The notes: a model not told the origin generated them from the sequence alone. 64,000 bases of DNA from Alteromonadaceae bacterium BrNp21-10 (GCA_030418115.1 JAUHQD010000017.1:1-64000), one strand, 5' to 3'. Shown: positions 27,733 to 37,073, counted from the first letter of the stretch. Numbers and translations: made by a program.

Positions 27733-30606
27733 ATGAAATACAGCGATATGCGTAGCTCAATAAGCTTGAACAGCGCTAAATATCTCAAGTGCTCATTAAT
27801 GAGCCTAACCATTGTAAGTGGACTACTAATCCCCACTTTTGCAGTGGAATTAGCATTTCCACCAGAACAGCTCACGGCCACGTTCGTTGGCGCCGCTTTT
27901 GACGGTTCCTCCCCTATCACCGTGGATGGAATAAGGGACAATGCCTATCCCCTGCAGGGGGCTGCTATTGATAATGCAAAGAATGGCGCAGCTAATGCTG
28001 ATATTGTCACCAATACTCACGGAACCATTAGGTCAGTTTGGGATGGCCGTACGCTATATATGTTTGTTGAAGTGAATGATGACACACCTTCGTTGAATCC
28101 AACTTTACCTGCATGGGGTGCCAGCTCTGCAACCAATTTTGATGGAGTAGAATTTGCTCTTGATTTCTGGAACGACAAAATTGACAAATTTGAAGATGAC
28201 GATGGTTTGTTTACCATTTCACGCGACGGCAAACTGACTTACCTTCCTAACGGTGGCGTTATCAATCATCAGTCTGTACACGCGTTCCGAGATGGTCGAG
28301 AATATTCCAATCGAATCAAAGACTTTGCCGTTACTTCTACTGCACAAGGTTATACAGTGGAGCTGGCAATCGAAATATATGGCGCTCCATTACAAAATGG
28401 TACCAGTTTTGGTATTGACGTCATGATTGGTGATGCACCACAAGATAACACCAATAGAAATGCCCGGGTTTACTGGAGTCATCAAGATAATAGTTATCGC
28501 GCAAGTAGCCCCGATGGTAATGTCGATTGGGGCACAGTAACGCTGGAAGGCTGGAATGGCAGTGATGCCTTTGCATTCAGTAACTGGAACCTAACCAATC
28601 CCATTCGTTGGGCTGAATCTATTTCTCTTCCCAAAGGAGTTTGGATTGAATCAACCGAGACTGAGCTTAATGCGGCGTTAACAGAAGGGCATGCCACGTT
28701 GAATGCAGTGGCTAACGCCACAAATCAAGCGGCGCAATCGAGCATCGATGCCTCTGCCGCGCGAGTTGAACAAGCTATCGCAGGATTGCGTTGGGCAGAT
28801 ACACGCTATCCGGATCCAATGGATTTACCCTCATTGTTTACCTTACCCAATCCCTGGACTTTCTTTGATCAAACACCCGTTGAGTCTCCAGCAGAATGGC
28901 GTGGAGAGAATGGTCGACGTGCCGAAATTCTGGATCTGGCGCAATTTTATGAGTATGGCTATAAACCTGGAGCACCAGATGCCTTTAGCGTAACCGGCAT
29001 TACAAATAAACCAGCCGACCCGGGTTTTTGCTTTGGTACATTCTGCTTTGTCCCCCCCTCACCGGCGCATCCTGCTATCAATGTGTCTATTACCTATAAT
29101 GGTATAACGGCACCAATGAGTTTTGACTTATTTTTACCCTCGAATGAACAACGAATTTCTGCAGGACATGACAATGGGCCTGTGCCCGTGGTGTTGTCAT
29201 TCGGTGGTTACATTGAGGATTATGTCGCGGCCGGTTTCGCCGTCATGGTGGTACCAACCTCAGTGACCACTGATGACCGTAACAATCCTTGGGGAGCGCG
29301 TTCTGGTACATTTCGTACCTTCTTCCCCTACGCAAGAAATGGTGATGTTAACGAAATAAGTAACGAAATGGCGGCGGCATGGGGTGCATCGCGAGCCATT
29401 GACGCATTGGAAATGGCAGTAAACCAGAATGTTGAATTTACCGGTTTTGGTCCAGCAAGTGAATTTGTGGCAGCGGATAAACTAGCGGTAACTGGATTCT
29501 CTATCAATGGTAAATATGCTTTTGTGTCAGGTGTTTATGATGATCGTATTGATGTGACAATCCCAGGAGCGGCAGGCGCAACAGGACCGGAACCTTATCG
29601 TTATGTTAACTCTGGTCATCAGTACAGCTGGGGTGAATCAGGTGGTCAGGAAGTAATGGGCGATACCATCCGACACAATCCGGGCCGCACCACGGAATTA
29701 TTCCGCCGTTTTCTGGAACCCTTCCATTTTTATGAACGCAAAGAAGGGGCTTGGGGTTACGGTGACCGCCTACCTTTTGATCAAAATGATCTGGTAGCTA
29801 CTTTAGCGCCTAGAGCAATAGTGCTACACCATACTATCGACGACTATGGCAACGGCTCCGAAGGTGATGCATTAAGCCTAACGGTATCAAAAATCATATA
29901 TAACTGGTTAGGTTATGATGCCGACGACTTGGTTAAATTTAACCTCAGAGCAACAGGTGGTCATGGCGAAGATTCAAGTCAACGCATACGCACCGCCGAG
30001 TACCTTGACCATTACTTTTATGCCATCCCCATGTCTGAGCCGGTTGCTACTCACTTAAATACCAACCCATTTCTGGATGATGGAGCTTATGATACCTATT
30101 TTGGAGGCATTGAAACCCTTGCTCCATGGATGAATTCACGAGATATCGAGCTGGATGTGGCGGTGACGCCCACACAGATAACCGAAATGCGCGATGCCAC
30201 ACTTAATGTTGAGGTGACGGGCAGTAATCTGAAAGACCGAGAACTTACCGCCTATTTAATTAAAGATGGAACCGAAATAGCCAATACTCCAGTCATTGCT
30301 AACAATAATGACTGGAATGGTATTTGGCAGGGATCGATCCATTTTGCTGCAGCGTCAGTTAACAGCGGTTCATACAAAGTTGTGGTTAAAGTGGCTAGTA
30401 ATGATGCCCAAGTCGATACGAATCTAACTATTCTTGCCAAAGGAGATATTAACGGAGATGGCGTCATTTCCGCCCAAGATATCTTGGCTTTGCGTCAATT
30501 TATGCGTAGTAGTGTCGATGATTGCAATACCTGTGACCTTGACAGTGATGGCATGATTACCAGCAAAGATTTACGAGCACTTGCTTTACTTATTCGTGCT
30601 CAGTAA
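27733..30606 (+). CDS. Secreted CBM9-like/CE15 glucuronoyl-esterase-like protein with C-terminal dockerin
   Basis: 957 aa with a signal peptide (to about residue 37). Residues about 50-275 resemble a CBM9-type carbohydrate-binding domain (ITVDGIRDNAYPLQG, TLYMFVEVNDDTPS). Residues about 370-790 follow carbohydrate esterase family 15, with nucleophile Ser590 in GFSINGKYAF and a likely catalytic His744 in GGHGED. CE15 enzymes cut ester links between glucuronoxylan and lignin. A beta-sandwich linker (about 800-900) leads to a dockerin with two calcium loops, DINGDGVISAQD and DLDSDGMITSKD. In canonical CE15 the residue after the Ser is Arg (GCSRxGK); here it is Ile. Confidence 0.85.
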   Translation: MKYSDMRSSISLNSAKYLKCSLMSLTIVSGLLIPTFAVELAFPPEQLTATFVGAAFDGSSPITVDGIRDNAYPLQGAAIDNAKNGAANADIVTNTHGTIRSVWDGRTLYMFVEVNDDTPSLNPTLPAWGASSATNFDGVEFALDFWNDKIDKFEDDDGLFTISRDGKLTYLPNGGVINHQSVHAFRDGREYSNRIKDFAVTSTAQGYTVELAIEIYGAPLQNGTSFGIDVMIGDAPQDNTNRNARVYWSHQDNSYRASSPDGNVDWGTVTLEGWNGSDAFAFSNWNLTNPIRWAESISLPKGVWIESTETELNAALTEGHATLNAVANATNQAAQSSIDASAARVEQAIAGLRWADTRYPDPMDLPSLFTLPNPWTFFDQTPVESPAEWRGENGRRAEILDLAQFYEYGYKPGAPDAFSVTGITNKPADPGFCFGTFCFVPPSPAHPAINVSITYNGITAPMSFDLFLPSNEQRISAGHDNGPVPVVLSFGGYIEDYVAAGFAVMVVPTSVTTDDRNNPWGARSGTFRTFFPYARNGDVNEISNEMAAAWGASRAIDALEMAVNQNVEFTGFGPASEFVAADKLAVTGFSINGKYAFVSGVYDDRIDVTIPGAAGATGPEPYRYVNSGHQYSWGESGGQEVMGDTIRHNPGRTTELFRRFLEPFHFYERKEGAWGYGDRLPFDQNDLVATLAPRAIVLHHTIDDYGNGSEGDALSLTVSKIIYNWLGYDADDLVKFNLRATGGHGEDSSQRIRTAEYLDHYFYAIPMSEPVATHLNTNPFLDDGAYDTYFGGIETLAPWMNSRDIELDVAVTPTQITEMRDATLNVEVTGSNLKDRELTAYLIKDGTEIANTPVIANNNDWNGIWQGSIHFAAASVNSGSYKVVVKVASNDAQVDTNLTILAKGDINGDGVISAQDILALRQFMRSSVDDCNTCDLDSDGMITSKDLRALALLIRAQ

Positions 30607-30666
30607 GTCAGGCCTTATCAAGATTGTTAAAAAATAATAATTTATATAACCCATAACATTAATAAC

Positions 30667-30687
30667 AGGAGCCAATATTTGGCTCCT
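30667..30687 (+). promoter_or_regulatory. Hairpin between the dockerin and cohesin genes
   Basis: aggagccaa and ttggctcct form a 9-bp perfect stem with a three-base loop, 60 bp after the esterase stop and 18 bp before the next start codon. It is followed by catttgaaaggt, so the ribosome site of the next gene lies just downstream. It may act as an RNA-processing or partial termination element within an operon. Confidence 0.5.
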
Positions 30688-30704
30688 CATTTGAAAGGTA
30701 ATTT

Positions 30705-31289
30705 ATGAAAAATTTAGTTAAGAAATTGGCGAACACAGGTGGACTGATACTTTGTTTATTTATGTCAGCTCAATCCAATGCCGCAATCATTAATTTAGAG
30801 GTGGCTGATTCAGTTGGAATTGGTAGCAGTTTTGATCTAATTGTTAGTATTTCTGATTTAAGTTTGGATGATTTGTCAGTGTTCGATATTGATGTGGCTT
30901 TTGATGACACTTTGTTGACTTTCACAAACTTAAGCCTGGTTGCGGATCCTTGGGGAAGCTTTCATGATCAATTTGGGCTAAGTGGGGAAGAATATCTTCC
31001 GGGATTAGTAAATATTCTGGATGTGTCCGACTTACTCGATTTTTCCGGCCAAGCCGATACATTCGTTTTGGCAATATTGAGTTTCGATGCCATCGCAATG
31101 GGAAATGCCAGTTTTTCTGTTGCTTATCAGGATTTAGTTGACGGTAACGGTCTTAGTCTGGTTGCAACCAGTGACTCGACTAACCTTTCCGTTGTACCTG
31201 AGCCGGGGAGTATGGCAATGTTTTTATTTGGCTTGGTTGCACTAGTATCCCGATACAGCCCCGCAAAAAAGAATTTCATCACTAAATAA
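30705..31289 (+). CDS. PEP-CTERM protein with cohesin-like domain
   Basis: 194 aa. The signal peptide ends at SNAA (about residue 27). Residues about 30-160 show the jelly-roll pattern of cohesin-type domains: VGIGSSFDLIVSISDLS, FDIDVAFDDTLLTFTNLSL and later VLAILSFDAIAMGNASFSV. The C-terminus is a PEP-CTERM sorting signal: VVPEPGSMAMFLFGLVALVS followed by basic residues. Exosortase would cleave this tail and the protein would reach the surface or exopolysaccharide matrix. It lies 98 bp downstream of the dockerin-bearing esterase on the same strand, so a cohesin-dockerin pair is suggested. Binding is inferred. Confidence 0.75.
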   Translation: MKNLVKKLANTGGLILCLFMSAQSNAAIINLEVADSVGIGSSFDLIVSISDLSLDDLSVFDIDVAFDDTLLTFTNLSLVADPWGSFHDQFGLSGEEYLPGLVNILDVSDLLDFSGQADTFVLAILSFDAIAMGNASFSVAYQDLVDGNGLSLVATSDSTNLSVVPEPGSMAMFLFGLVALVSRYSPAKKNFITK

Positions 31290-31730
31290 ACCGCACAGCA
31301 TTTTATGCATGCCATTAGTTCATCTGGGATAGCAATTTCCTAGATGAACTATATATTTAGTGATTTCAATTTTTACGATATCAATATCCATTTAACACAA
31401 AAATAGTCTGCAGCAACCCATTGATAAATAAACCTTATATATTAGCCATTATCGTCAGGTTTCTTTACAACATTGAATTTAAAAGGATTTTAAATAGCTA
31501 ACAGTAATCGCCCCATGTCCTTATGAGTATCATAACCAAGGTGTTTTACGCATACTGGAGCCAAACTTGCATAGACCTATTGTTAATAACGTTTTACGGC
31601 AATTCTAGCGTTATAAGTGTTGGGTAAGATATTCATGTCGACAGGTAAGTCGCTCCTCTTGTAGTCCAATTTTAAATCCACAAACCATTCTTGCTCACAA
31701 GCAAAAACATAATAATAAAGGCTAGGACAT
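31290..31730. other. Intergenic region
   Basis: 441 bp without a convincing gene. A 9-bp imperfectly looped stem (agttcatct 31317-31325 with agatgaact 31342-31350) may weakly terminate the cohesin gene. The rest is A/T-rich and presumably carries the promoter of the next PEP-CTERM gene. No repeat or RNA motif was recognised. Confidence 0.4.
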
Positions 31731-33602
31731 ATGAATATCAGTTCGACTACGTCGACCAATATTGATCATTTTAATAAAAATTCCATCACTAGAATGCTCA
31801 GTTTAACACTAGCGATTGGCAGCTATGGCATCATTAATAAACGAGCCTACGCCGCCATAATCTGCCCTGAAAATAGTACTTTAACGGTAAATTCCAGTGA
31901 AACCTTTACTGAAACATGTGATCTGGACAGCGCCAGTTCACTTACCATTACGGGTTCTTTATATAATGAGAGCACACTTAACAACAGCGGCACGATAATT
32001 AATTACAATCGTACATATAATCAAATTAGTGGAATATTAAACAATAACACTGGTGGGTCGCTGACCAATAACTATGGTTTATATAACGATGGAGAAATTA
32101 ACAACACCGGTGAAATAGCCAACGACGGGGGCTTGTATAACTACGACGGGGGCTTATTAAATAATAATACTGGCGGGTCTCTGACTAATAGTTATTTTTT
32201 ATCTAACTACGGCTCACTCAACAACGACGGTAACATAACCAACGACGGTGGTTTATATAACTACGGTACAGCAAACAACACCGGCGATATAACAAATGAC
32301 AATAGTTTATATAATGCAGAAGGCGGCATTTTAAATAATAACACTGGCGGGTCCCTAACCAACCAAGATCTCTTAACTAACTTCGGCACACTCAACAACA
32401 CTGGTGAGATAACAAGCGACGGTGATTTATATAATTACGGTAATTTAAATAATAAGGCTAGTGGGTCACTGACCAATAGCTATTTTTTAGTTAACTACGG
32501 CACAGTAAACAACAGCGGTGAGATAATTAATGACGGCGGTATAATTAATGAAGATGATAGCATCTTAAATAATAATGCTGGTGGATCGCTGACCAATAAT
32601 ATTAGTTTATATAACTACGGATCACTCAATAATACAGGTGAGATAATCAATGACGGTGGTTTATATAATTACGGTAATTTAAATAATAATACTGGCGGGT
32701 CGTTGACCAATAATTGGGACTTAATTAACCACACTACGCTTAACAATAGTGGCACACTAACCAATGAAAAAAACAGTATTCTGGATAATTATGGCAGTAT
32801 TAATAACTCTGGTGAACTAATTAACAATAGTGTCGGTGATAGTGCTTATGGAATTTATGCCGGTCTATACAACAATCGTAGCTTAAGCAATGAAACTGGT
32901 GGCACGTTAACCAACAATGGCATTTTGTCGAATATTGGTACTATTAATAATTCAGGCTCCTTCGAGGTAACCGCTGGTGGGGAAGTTAATGAATTTGTTG
33001 CCGATCCAAACCCACAAATTACCCATCAAGGATCCTTTATCCAATCCGAAGGCAGCACCATTATTAATGGCAGCATGAGCCAGAATAGTATCGTATTTAA
33101 TGGCGGTACATTATCCGGCAGTGGTACGCTAACTTCAGCCAATGCAATATTATTAGGTGAAGATGCCTCGATTAATCCGGGTAACTCACCGGGTACATTA
33201 AATATTAACGCCGATCTGGATTTATTTGGTACCTTAACGGCCGAATTTTTAAGCCCATCAAGCTATGACATTTTAAATGTAAATGGTGTAGTAACCTTTG
33301 CTAGTAGCACAATGTTTGACTTTACGTTTGACTCAAACTTTATGCCGACCGATGGACTGGAATTAGACTTTTTGTTTGCCTCTGGCGGCTTCGCTAATTT
33401 TGACATGGTTAATTACAGCCTTGCTGGCATTAGCGGATTTAGCTGGGATGTCTTCTTTGATGATGTTGATAGTGCATTATCACTACGTTTTACTCAGGTA
33501 ACAAATACCGTACCCGAACCAGCACCCATCTTATTGTTTGGCCTAAGTCTGCCATTAATGGCATGGGCTACCCGCAAACGCCGTACTAAATTGGCAGCAT
33601 AA
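31731..33602 (+). CDS. PEP-CTERM protein with Asn/Gly-rich tandem repeats (adhesin-like)
   Basis: 623 aa. The signal peptide ends at about AYAA (residue 43). From about 75 to 410 the chain is built from repeats such as LNNNTGGSLTN, LYNYGSLNN and TGEIINDGGLYN, rich in Asn, Gly and Thr. These suggest a right-handed beta-helix like those of filamentous surface adhesins. Seven copies of the NN..GGSLTN unit were counted. Residues about 430-590 form a passenger-like beta region (GSGTLTSANAILLGEDASI). The C-terminus VPEPAPILLFGLSLPLMA plus basic residues is a PEP-CTERM signal. It is likely an exported matrix or surface protein. Confidence 0.8.
   Translation: MNISSTTSTNIDHFNKNSITRMLSLTLAIGSYGIINKRAYAAIICPENSTLTVNSSETFTETCDLDSASSLTITGSLYNESTLNNSGTIINYNRTYNQISGILNNNTGGSLTNNYGLYNDGEINNTGEIANDGGLYNYDGGLLNNNTGGSLTNSYFLSNYGSLNNDGNITNDGGLYNYGTANNTGDITNDNSLYNAEGGILNNNTGGSLTNQDLLTNFGTLNNTGEITSDGDLYNYGNLNNKASGSLTNSYFLVNYGTVNNSGEIINDGGIINEDDSILNNNAGGSLTNNISLYNYGSLNNTGEIINDGGLYNYGNLNNNTGGSLTNNWDLINHTTLNNSGTLTNEKNSILDNYGSINNSGELINNSVGDSAYGIYAGLYNNRSLSNETGGTLTNNGILSNIGTINNSGSFEVTAGGEVNEFVADPNPQITHQGSFIQSEGSTIINGSMSQNSIVFNGGTLSGSGTLTSANAILLGEDASINPGNSPGTLNINADLDLFGTLTAEFLSPSSYDILNVNGVVTFASSTMFDFTFDSNFMPTDGLELDFLFASGGFANFDMVNYSLAGISGFSWDVFFDDVDSALSLRFTQVTNTVPEPAPILLFGLSLPLMAWATRKRRTKLAA
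32030..32950 (+). repeat. Degenerate coding tandem repeats in the PEP-CTERM adhesin-like gene
   Basis: A unit with core ttaaataataatactggcg (and variants) recurs near 32035, 32155, 32330, 32444, 32566, 32681 and 32881. The spacing is about 115-120 bases in most intervals, and longer in two. All copies stay in frame and encode the NNNTGGSLTN element. The DNA similarity suggests expansion by recombination or slippage, so copy number may vary between strains. Confidence 0.65.
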
Positions 33603-33630
33603 TTTATTTGTAGCCTTTGTATCGGTTAGA

Positions 33631-33679
33631 AGCCTGTGACGCTACTCATCACCACCAGTAGCGTCACAGGCTCTTTTTT
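33631..33679 (+). terminator. Strong Rho-independent terminator
   Basis: A perfect 16-bp stem (left arm agcctgtgacgctact at 33631-33646, right arm 33657-33672) with a ten-base loop is followed by c and six T residues. It separates the PEP-CTERM repeat gene from the sulfotransferase gene. Confidence 0.88.
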
Positions 33680-33708
33680 AACTCACGCAAAAATAAAAAA
33701 GAAGCATA

Positions 33709-34563
33709 ATGACAACGACTGACCGCAAACGTATTTATTTTATCGCTGGATTACCACGCAGTGGCTCGACTCTGCTGGCGAATATATTAGCCCAACACCC
33801 TGCTTTTTATGTCACGCCCACCTCCGGCATTATCGATATGCTGGTTAATGTTCGTAACCATTGGGATCAAAATGAAGCATTCCGTGCAATGGATCGTAAC
33901 CTCAGCGAACAAATCAAAAAACGGGTAATGCAGGATATGTTACAAGCCTATTTTGCCCATGCACCACAAGCCGTTTGTATTGATAAAAACCGCTTTTGGT
34001 GTGAATTTTTAGAAATGGCCGCTGAGTTAGTGGGTAGTAGAGAAAGGGTTAAAGTGATCATTACCGTAAGAGATTTACGTGATGTATTGGCATCCTTTGA
34101 GCAGCTTTATCGTAAAACATCGGGGCTAGGGCAATTACCACAAGAAAACAGCATGGCGATGAAATTTAAAACCGCCAAAGGTCGACTGGAAGTCTTTGCC
34201 GATGACAGTCAACCCGTCGGCCGAGCGTACAATGCTATTCGTGATGCAGTAACCCGTGGCTGGCTGCCCAATATGCATTTTGTTGAATACAATGCGCTCA
34301 CCACTCGTCCAAAAGAAACCATGCAAGGTATCTATCAGTTCCTAGGCGAAGACGACTATCAACATAATTTTGATCATGTTGAGCAGGTAACAACTGAAGA
34401 CGATTTTGTTTATGGCTTTAAAGACTTACACACCATTCGGAATAAAGTAGCGCCACAAGCCTCCAAATGGGCCAGCGTTTATGACGATACCGTGTTTCAA
34501 TCTCCGGTTTGGAAAAACATCCAAAATCTAGCTGAATTCTGGAAACTCAAAGATAAACAATAA
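33709..34563 (+). CDS. Sulfotransferase-family protein
   Basis: 284 aa, cytoplasmic. The 5'-phosphosulfate-binding loop reads AGLPRSGSTLLANIL near the N-terminus. The 3'-phosphate block follows as VKVIITVRDLRDVLASFEQLY. Both are PAPS-binding motifs of the sulfotransferase fold. The acceptor is unknown: surface polysaccharide, lipid or protein tyrosine are possible. The neighbours are surface proteins with PEP-CTERM signals, which suggests matrix polysaccharide sulfation, but a terminator separates the genes. Confidence 0.87.
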   Translation: MTTTDRKRIYFIAGLPRSGSTLLANILAQHPAFYVTPTSGIIDMLVNVRNHWDQNEAFRAMDRNLSEQIKKRVMQDMLQAYFAHAPQAVCIDKNRFWCEFLEMAAELVGSRERVKVIITVRDLRDVLASFEQLYRKTSGLGQLPQENSMAMKFKTAKGRLEVFADDSQPVGRAYNAIRDAVTRGWLPNMHFVEYNALTTRPKETMQGIYQFLGEDDYQHNFDHVEQVTTEDDFVYGFKDLHTIRNKVAPQASKWASVYDDTVFQSPVWKNIQNLAEFWKLKDKQ

Positions 34564-34624
34564 ACAACATTTGATAACAAACGATGATATAGACAGCTAA
34601 CCCCTTGGATTTATTCATCTTACA

Positions 34625-34651
34625 ATAGAGAGCTCACATCTCGCTCTCTAT
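34625..34651. terminator. Possible weak bidirectional terminator
   Basis: atagagagc and gctctctat form a perfect 9-bp stem over nine bases, midway between the convergent sulfotransferase and periplasmic-binding-protein genes. No clear T run follows on either strand. Confidence 0.4.
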
Positions 34652-34712
34652 GTCCTAATTAAACCCCATCGTTCTTTTAATTTTACTACACCACCGCAAC
34701 TGAGTATTGGCG

Positions 34713-35600
34713 CTATTCAGCTAATGTCACGCCATATTTTTTTAGCAGCATTGTTTCTTTTTCACCCTGCATGGACAAACGCCCTTCATTCCAAATTGTG
34801 ATCAATTGTTGTCTTTTGGCAGCGGGAATTTTTTTAGAGAAAATGGGCAGTTCGATCAGCTTTTTTTCTAGGCCGGGACGCACTATTTTAAGGTCATCAC
34901 TCAAGTTCAATCGATTTAACACATGCTGTAACACAAGCTCGTTATCCGCATATAAATCCACCCTATTTTCTTTAATCATGCGAAAGACTCGGTCAACCAC
35001 ATCATCGTCACCGGCAATCACTTCTACAAATTTGGCATTTTTGGGATCATCTAAATAATCTTGATAGTTGGCACTCATGGAGCTGTAGTCCCAACCGGGG
35101 CCGGTTGCCACACGTTTTCCTTGGATGGATTGAATACCATTATAAAGCCAAGGATCATCTCGCCTCACCACAAAGGCCGTTGCATAGGCAAAGGTGGCTT
35201 CACGGGCAAACTCGAAGTCTTTTTCCAGTTCCTTGGAAAATAAATATTCTGGCAGCATATCGCAAAGTCCTTCAGCGACCATTGCCAACCCTCTTGCCAG
35301 CGGTACTTCATAATATTCAAGCTGATAACCTTTAGCTGTGTAGATTTGCTGCAACATGTCGATAACGACACCACGCTCAGGTGCTCCTGCCGATGGAAAG
35401 ATAGTCATCGGCGCCCATTGGTCGTAACACACTTTTAGTGTTTTAGCATGAGCCAGGTTAGCCATGCTGATACCTGTCAAAAAGAGCACAAGGCTCAATA
35501 GGCGCTGCCTGTTTTGACTTGGCGACTTTTTAATTTTCGACCCTTTATTTCTCAACCCTTTATTTCTCAACACGGTCACGACCTTTATCTTTCGCGCCAT
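34713..35600 (-). CDS. Periplasmic solute-binding protein (SBP_bac_3/PBP2 type)
   Basis: 295 aa. A long basic N-terminus (about 30 residues) precedes the signal sequence LLSLVLFLTGISMANLAHA. The mature part has the bacterial extracellular solute-binding family 3 form: KTLKVCYDQWAPMTI, GVVIDMLQQIYTAKGY and a hinge region with IQGKRVATGPG. No ABC transporter permease is adjacent. The gene overlaps the 3' end of a GGDEF gene by 41 bases, so the pair probably works as a ligand sensor feeding c-di-GMP signalling. The true start may lie inside, as the duplicated 15-bp segment at the 5' end confuses start choice. Confidence 0.8.
   Translation of the reverse strand: MARKIKVVTVLRNKGLRNKGSKIKKSPSQNRQRLLSLVLFLTGISMANLAHAKTLKVCYDQWAPMTIFPSAGAPERGVVIDMLQQIYTAKGYQLEYYEVPLARGLAMVAEGLCDMLPEYLFSKELEKDFEFAREATFAYATAFVVRRDDPWLYNGIQSIQGKRVATGPGWDYSSMSANYQDYLDDPKNAKFVEVIAGDDDVVDRVFRMIKENRVDLYADNELVLQHVLNRLNLSDDLKIVRPGLEKKLIELPIFSKKIPAAKRQQLITIWNEGRLSMQGEKETMLLKKYGVTLAE
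35541..35570. repeat. 15-bp tandem duplication at the GGDEF/SBP gene junction
   Basis: ccctttatttctcaa occurs twice in tandem (35541-35555 and 35556-35570). On the minus strand each copy reads ttgagaaataaaggg, and the first copy carries the stop codon of the diguanylate cyclase. It adds LRNKG twice to the N-terminus of the binding protein. The purine-rich aaaggg could serve as a ribosome site. Confidence 0.7.
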
Positions 35601-36852
35601 AAAGTTTCACATCAGCGCGTTTAAATAACTCATCAATTGAATGATCTTGTGGTTCGGATGACTCAACACCCAAGCTCACTGTGTAGGTCACAGTTTTACC
35701 ATCAACTTCCAGAGTTGCATTACTAATGGCTTTGCGTATTTTATCGGCAAGCAAGAAGGCATCATCAATAGCCGTATCGTTGAGAAAGATGGCAAATTCT
35801 TCACCACCAAGTCTGCCAACGAGATCAGACTTTCTCAAGAACGTCTGAATGGTCTGGGTGAAATGAATAAGTACTTTGTCACCGATGAAATTACCATAAG
35901 TATCGTTGATCTTTTTAAAGTGATCTAAATCCATCAAGACTAAAGACGCCGGTGACTTCTGGCGTTGACAAAGCACCAGCAGATGCTGTGCAGTTTCAAA
36001 AAAACTGCCGCGATTTAATGCGCTTGTTAAAGAATCTGTTCTTGCTAAATCTTTAAGTTTTTCATTCAACGTTTGTAATTCTTCGGTACGCTTGGCAACG
36101 GCATTCTCTAGCCAATTTCGCTTGCTCTGCTCATCTTCCAATAATAGTTCCCTGTCCCTCTCCATAGCAGAGAGCATACTATTCATATGATTTTTAAGTT
36201 GACTGAGCTCGTTATTCTCAATATTTGAAAGATTAATCCGCTTACTAAGGTTGTGGCTTAGTTGCACCTCATCCACTTGCGACATCAATTCTTTCAATGG
36301 GCTTGCCAAATAACGATCAATGGCCCATATAAACAACCAAAACAAAACCGATAACTTGATGATTTCCGTAATCGCAATCAAGGAGAAGCCAAACAACACC
36401 CGATCTAAAACCACTTCTGATGATGAATAAAGTACCAGCGTTCCAAGCAATACAGGCTCCCCATTAAGCACCCAATTTAACTCTGATTTCGTATCGAAAA
36501 TAGATAATGGAACTGAGGTGGGTGTATAGGATCGTTTAGAAATTATATTTTGCGCATCCTTATCGAAAACATCAACACCTTCGATAATTGGCATTTTTAC
36601 CAGTCCAGTAATGAGCACATCCAACTGAGCCTGGTTGTACTGCCACAAACTAGTAGAGATAGGGCCGCGGACGGTTTCTTCCAACTGTCTCAATTCATTT
36701 GAGATTGAATCCTGAGTTTTCAAATACTCAGTCAAGAACTGCACACTGGTGATTAGGCAGGTTACAACTAAATAGAGTGAAAAAATAACGCGCAACATTT
36801 TTTGGGAAAGGTTGTTTGGACGAAGAAAACTGACAAACATTAAAAACAACAC
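35560..36852 (-). CDS. Membrane GGDEF diguanylate cyclase with HAMP linker
   Basis: 430 aa. Transmembrane segments lie at about 20-40 and 150-178, enclosing a periplasmic sensor of about 110 residues. A HAMP-like stretch follows (ASPLKELMSQVDEVQLSHNL). The GGDEF domain begins about residue 265 with active motif GGEEF, preceded by an RKSD I-site five residues earlier. It should synthesise c-di-GMP under feedback control. Translational overlap with the periplasmic binding protein gene suggests a two-part sensor: the binding protein reports solute to the periplasmic domain. Confidence 0.9.
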   Translation of the reverse strand: MLFLMFVSFLRPNNLSQKMLRVIFSLYLVVTCLITSVQFLTEYLKTQDSISNELRQLEETVRGPISTSLWQYNQAQLDVLITGLVKMPIIEGVDVFDKDAQNIISKRSYTPTSVPLSIFDTKSELNWVLNGEPVLLGTLVLYSSSEVVLDRVLFGFSLIAITEIIKLSVLFWLFIWAIDRYLASPLKELMSQVDEVQLSHNLSKRINLSNIENNELSQLKNHMNSMLSAMERDRELLLEDEQSKRNWLENAVAKRTEELQTLNEKLKDLARTDSLTSALNRGSFFETAQHLLVLCQRQKSPASLVLMDLDHFKKINDTYGNFIGDKVLIHFTQTIQTFLRKSDLVGRLGGEEFAIFLNDTAIDDAFLLADKIRKAISNATLEVDGKTVTYTVSLGVESSEPQDHSIDELFKRADVKLYGAKDKGRDRVEK

Positions 36853-37073
36853 ATCCCATAAACTTCAAAGTTGAGCCAATTTTAAATGACTCCAGCACTG
36901 AATGGAATAAACTTCGCCTTAACTTAGAAAAAGGGAGCGATATATTCACTCTAGCTCCCATACATTCTGCTAATAATTTTAATCTTACTTGCTAATGCCA
37001 CCCAATAATTTGAGCCAACAATTAGTATGGTGGCGTTACCTCGGTAACAACCACCAACCACTATTAATGCAAC

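Noticed and set aside
32030-32950. CRISPR-like array
   Set aside because: Regular similarity is due to in-frame protein repeats. Units are degenerate and there are no unique spacers between constant repeats.
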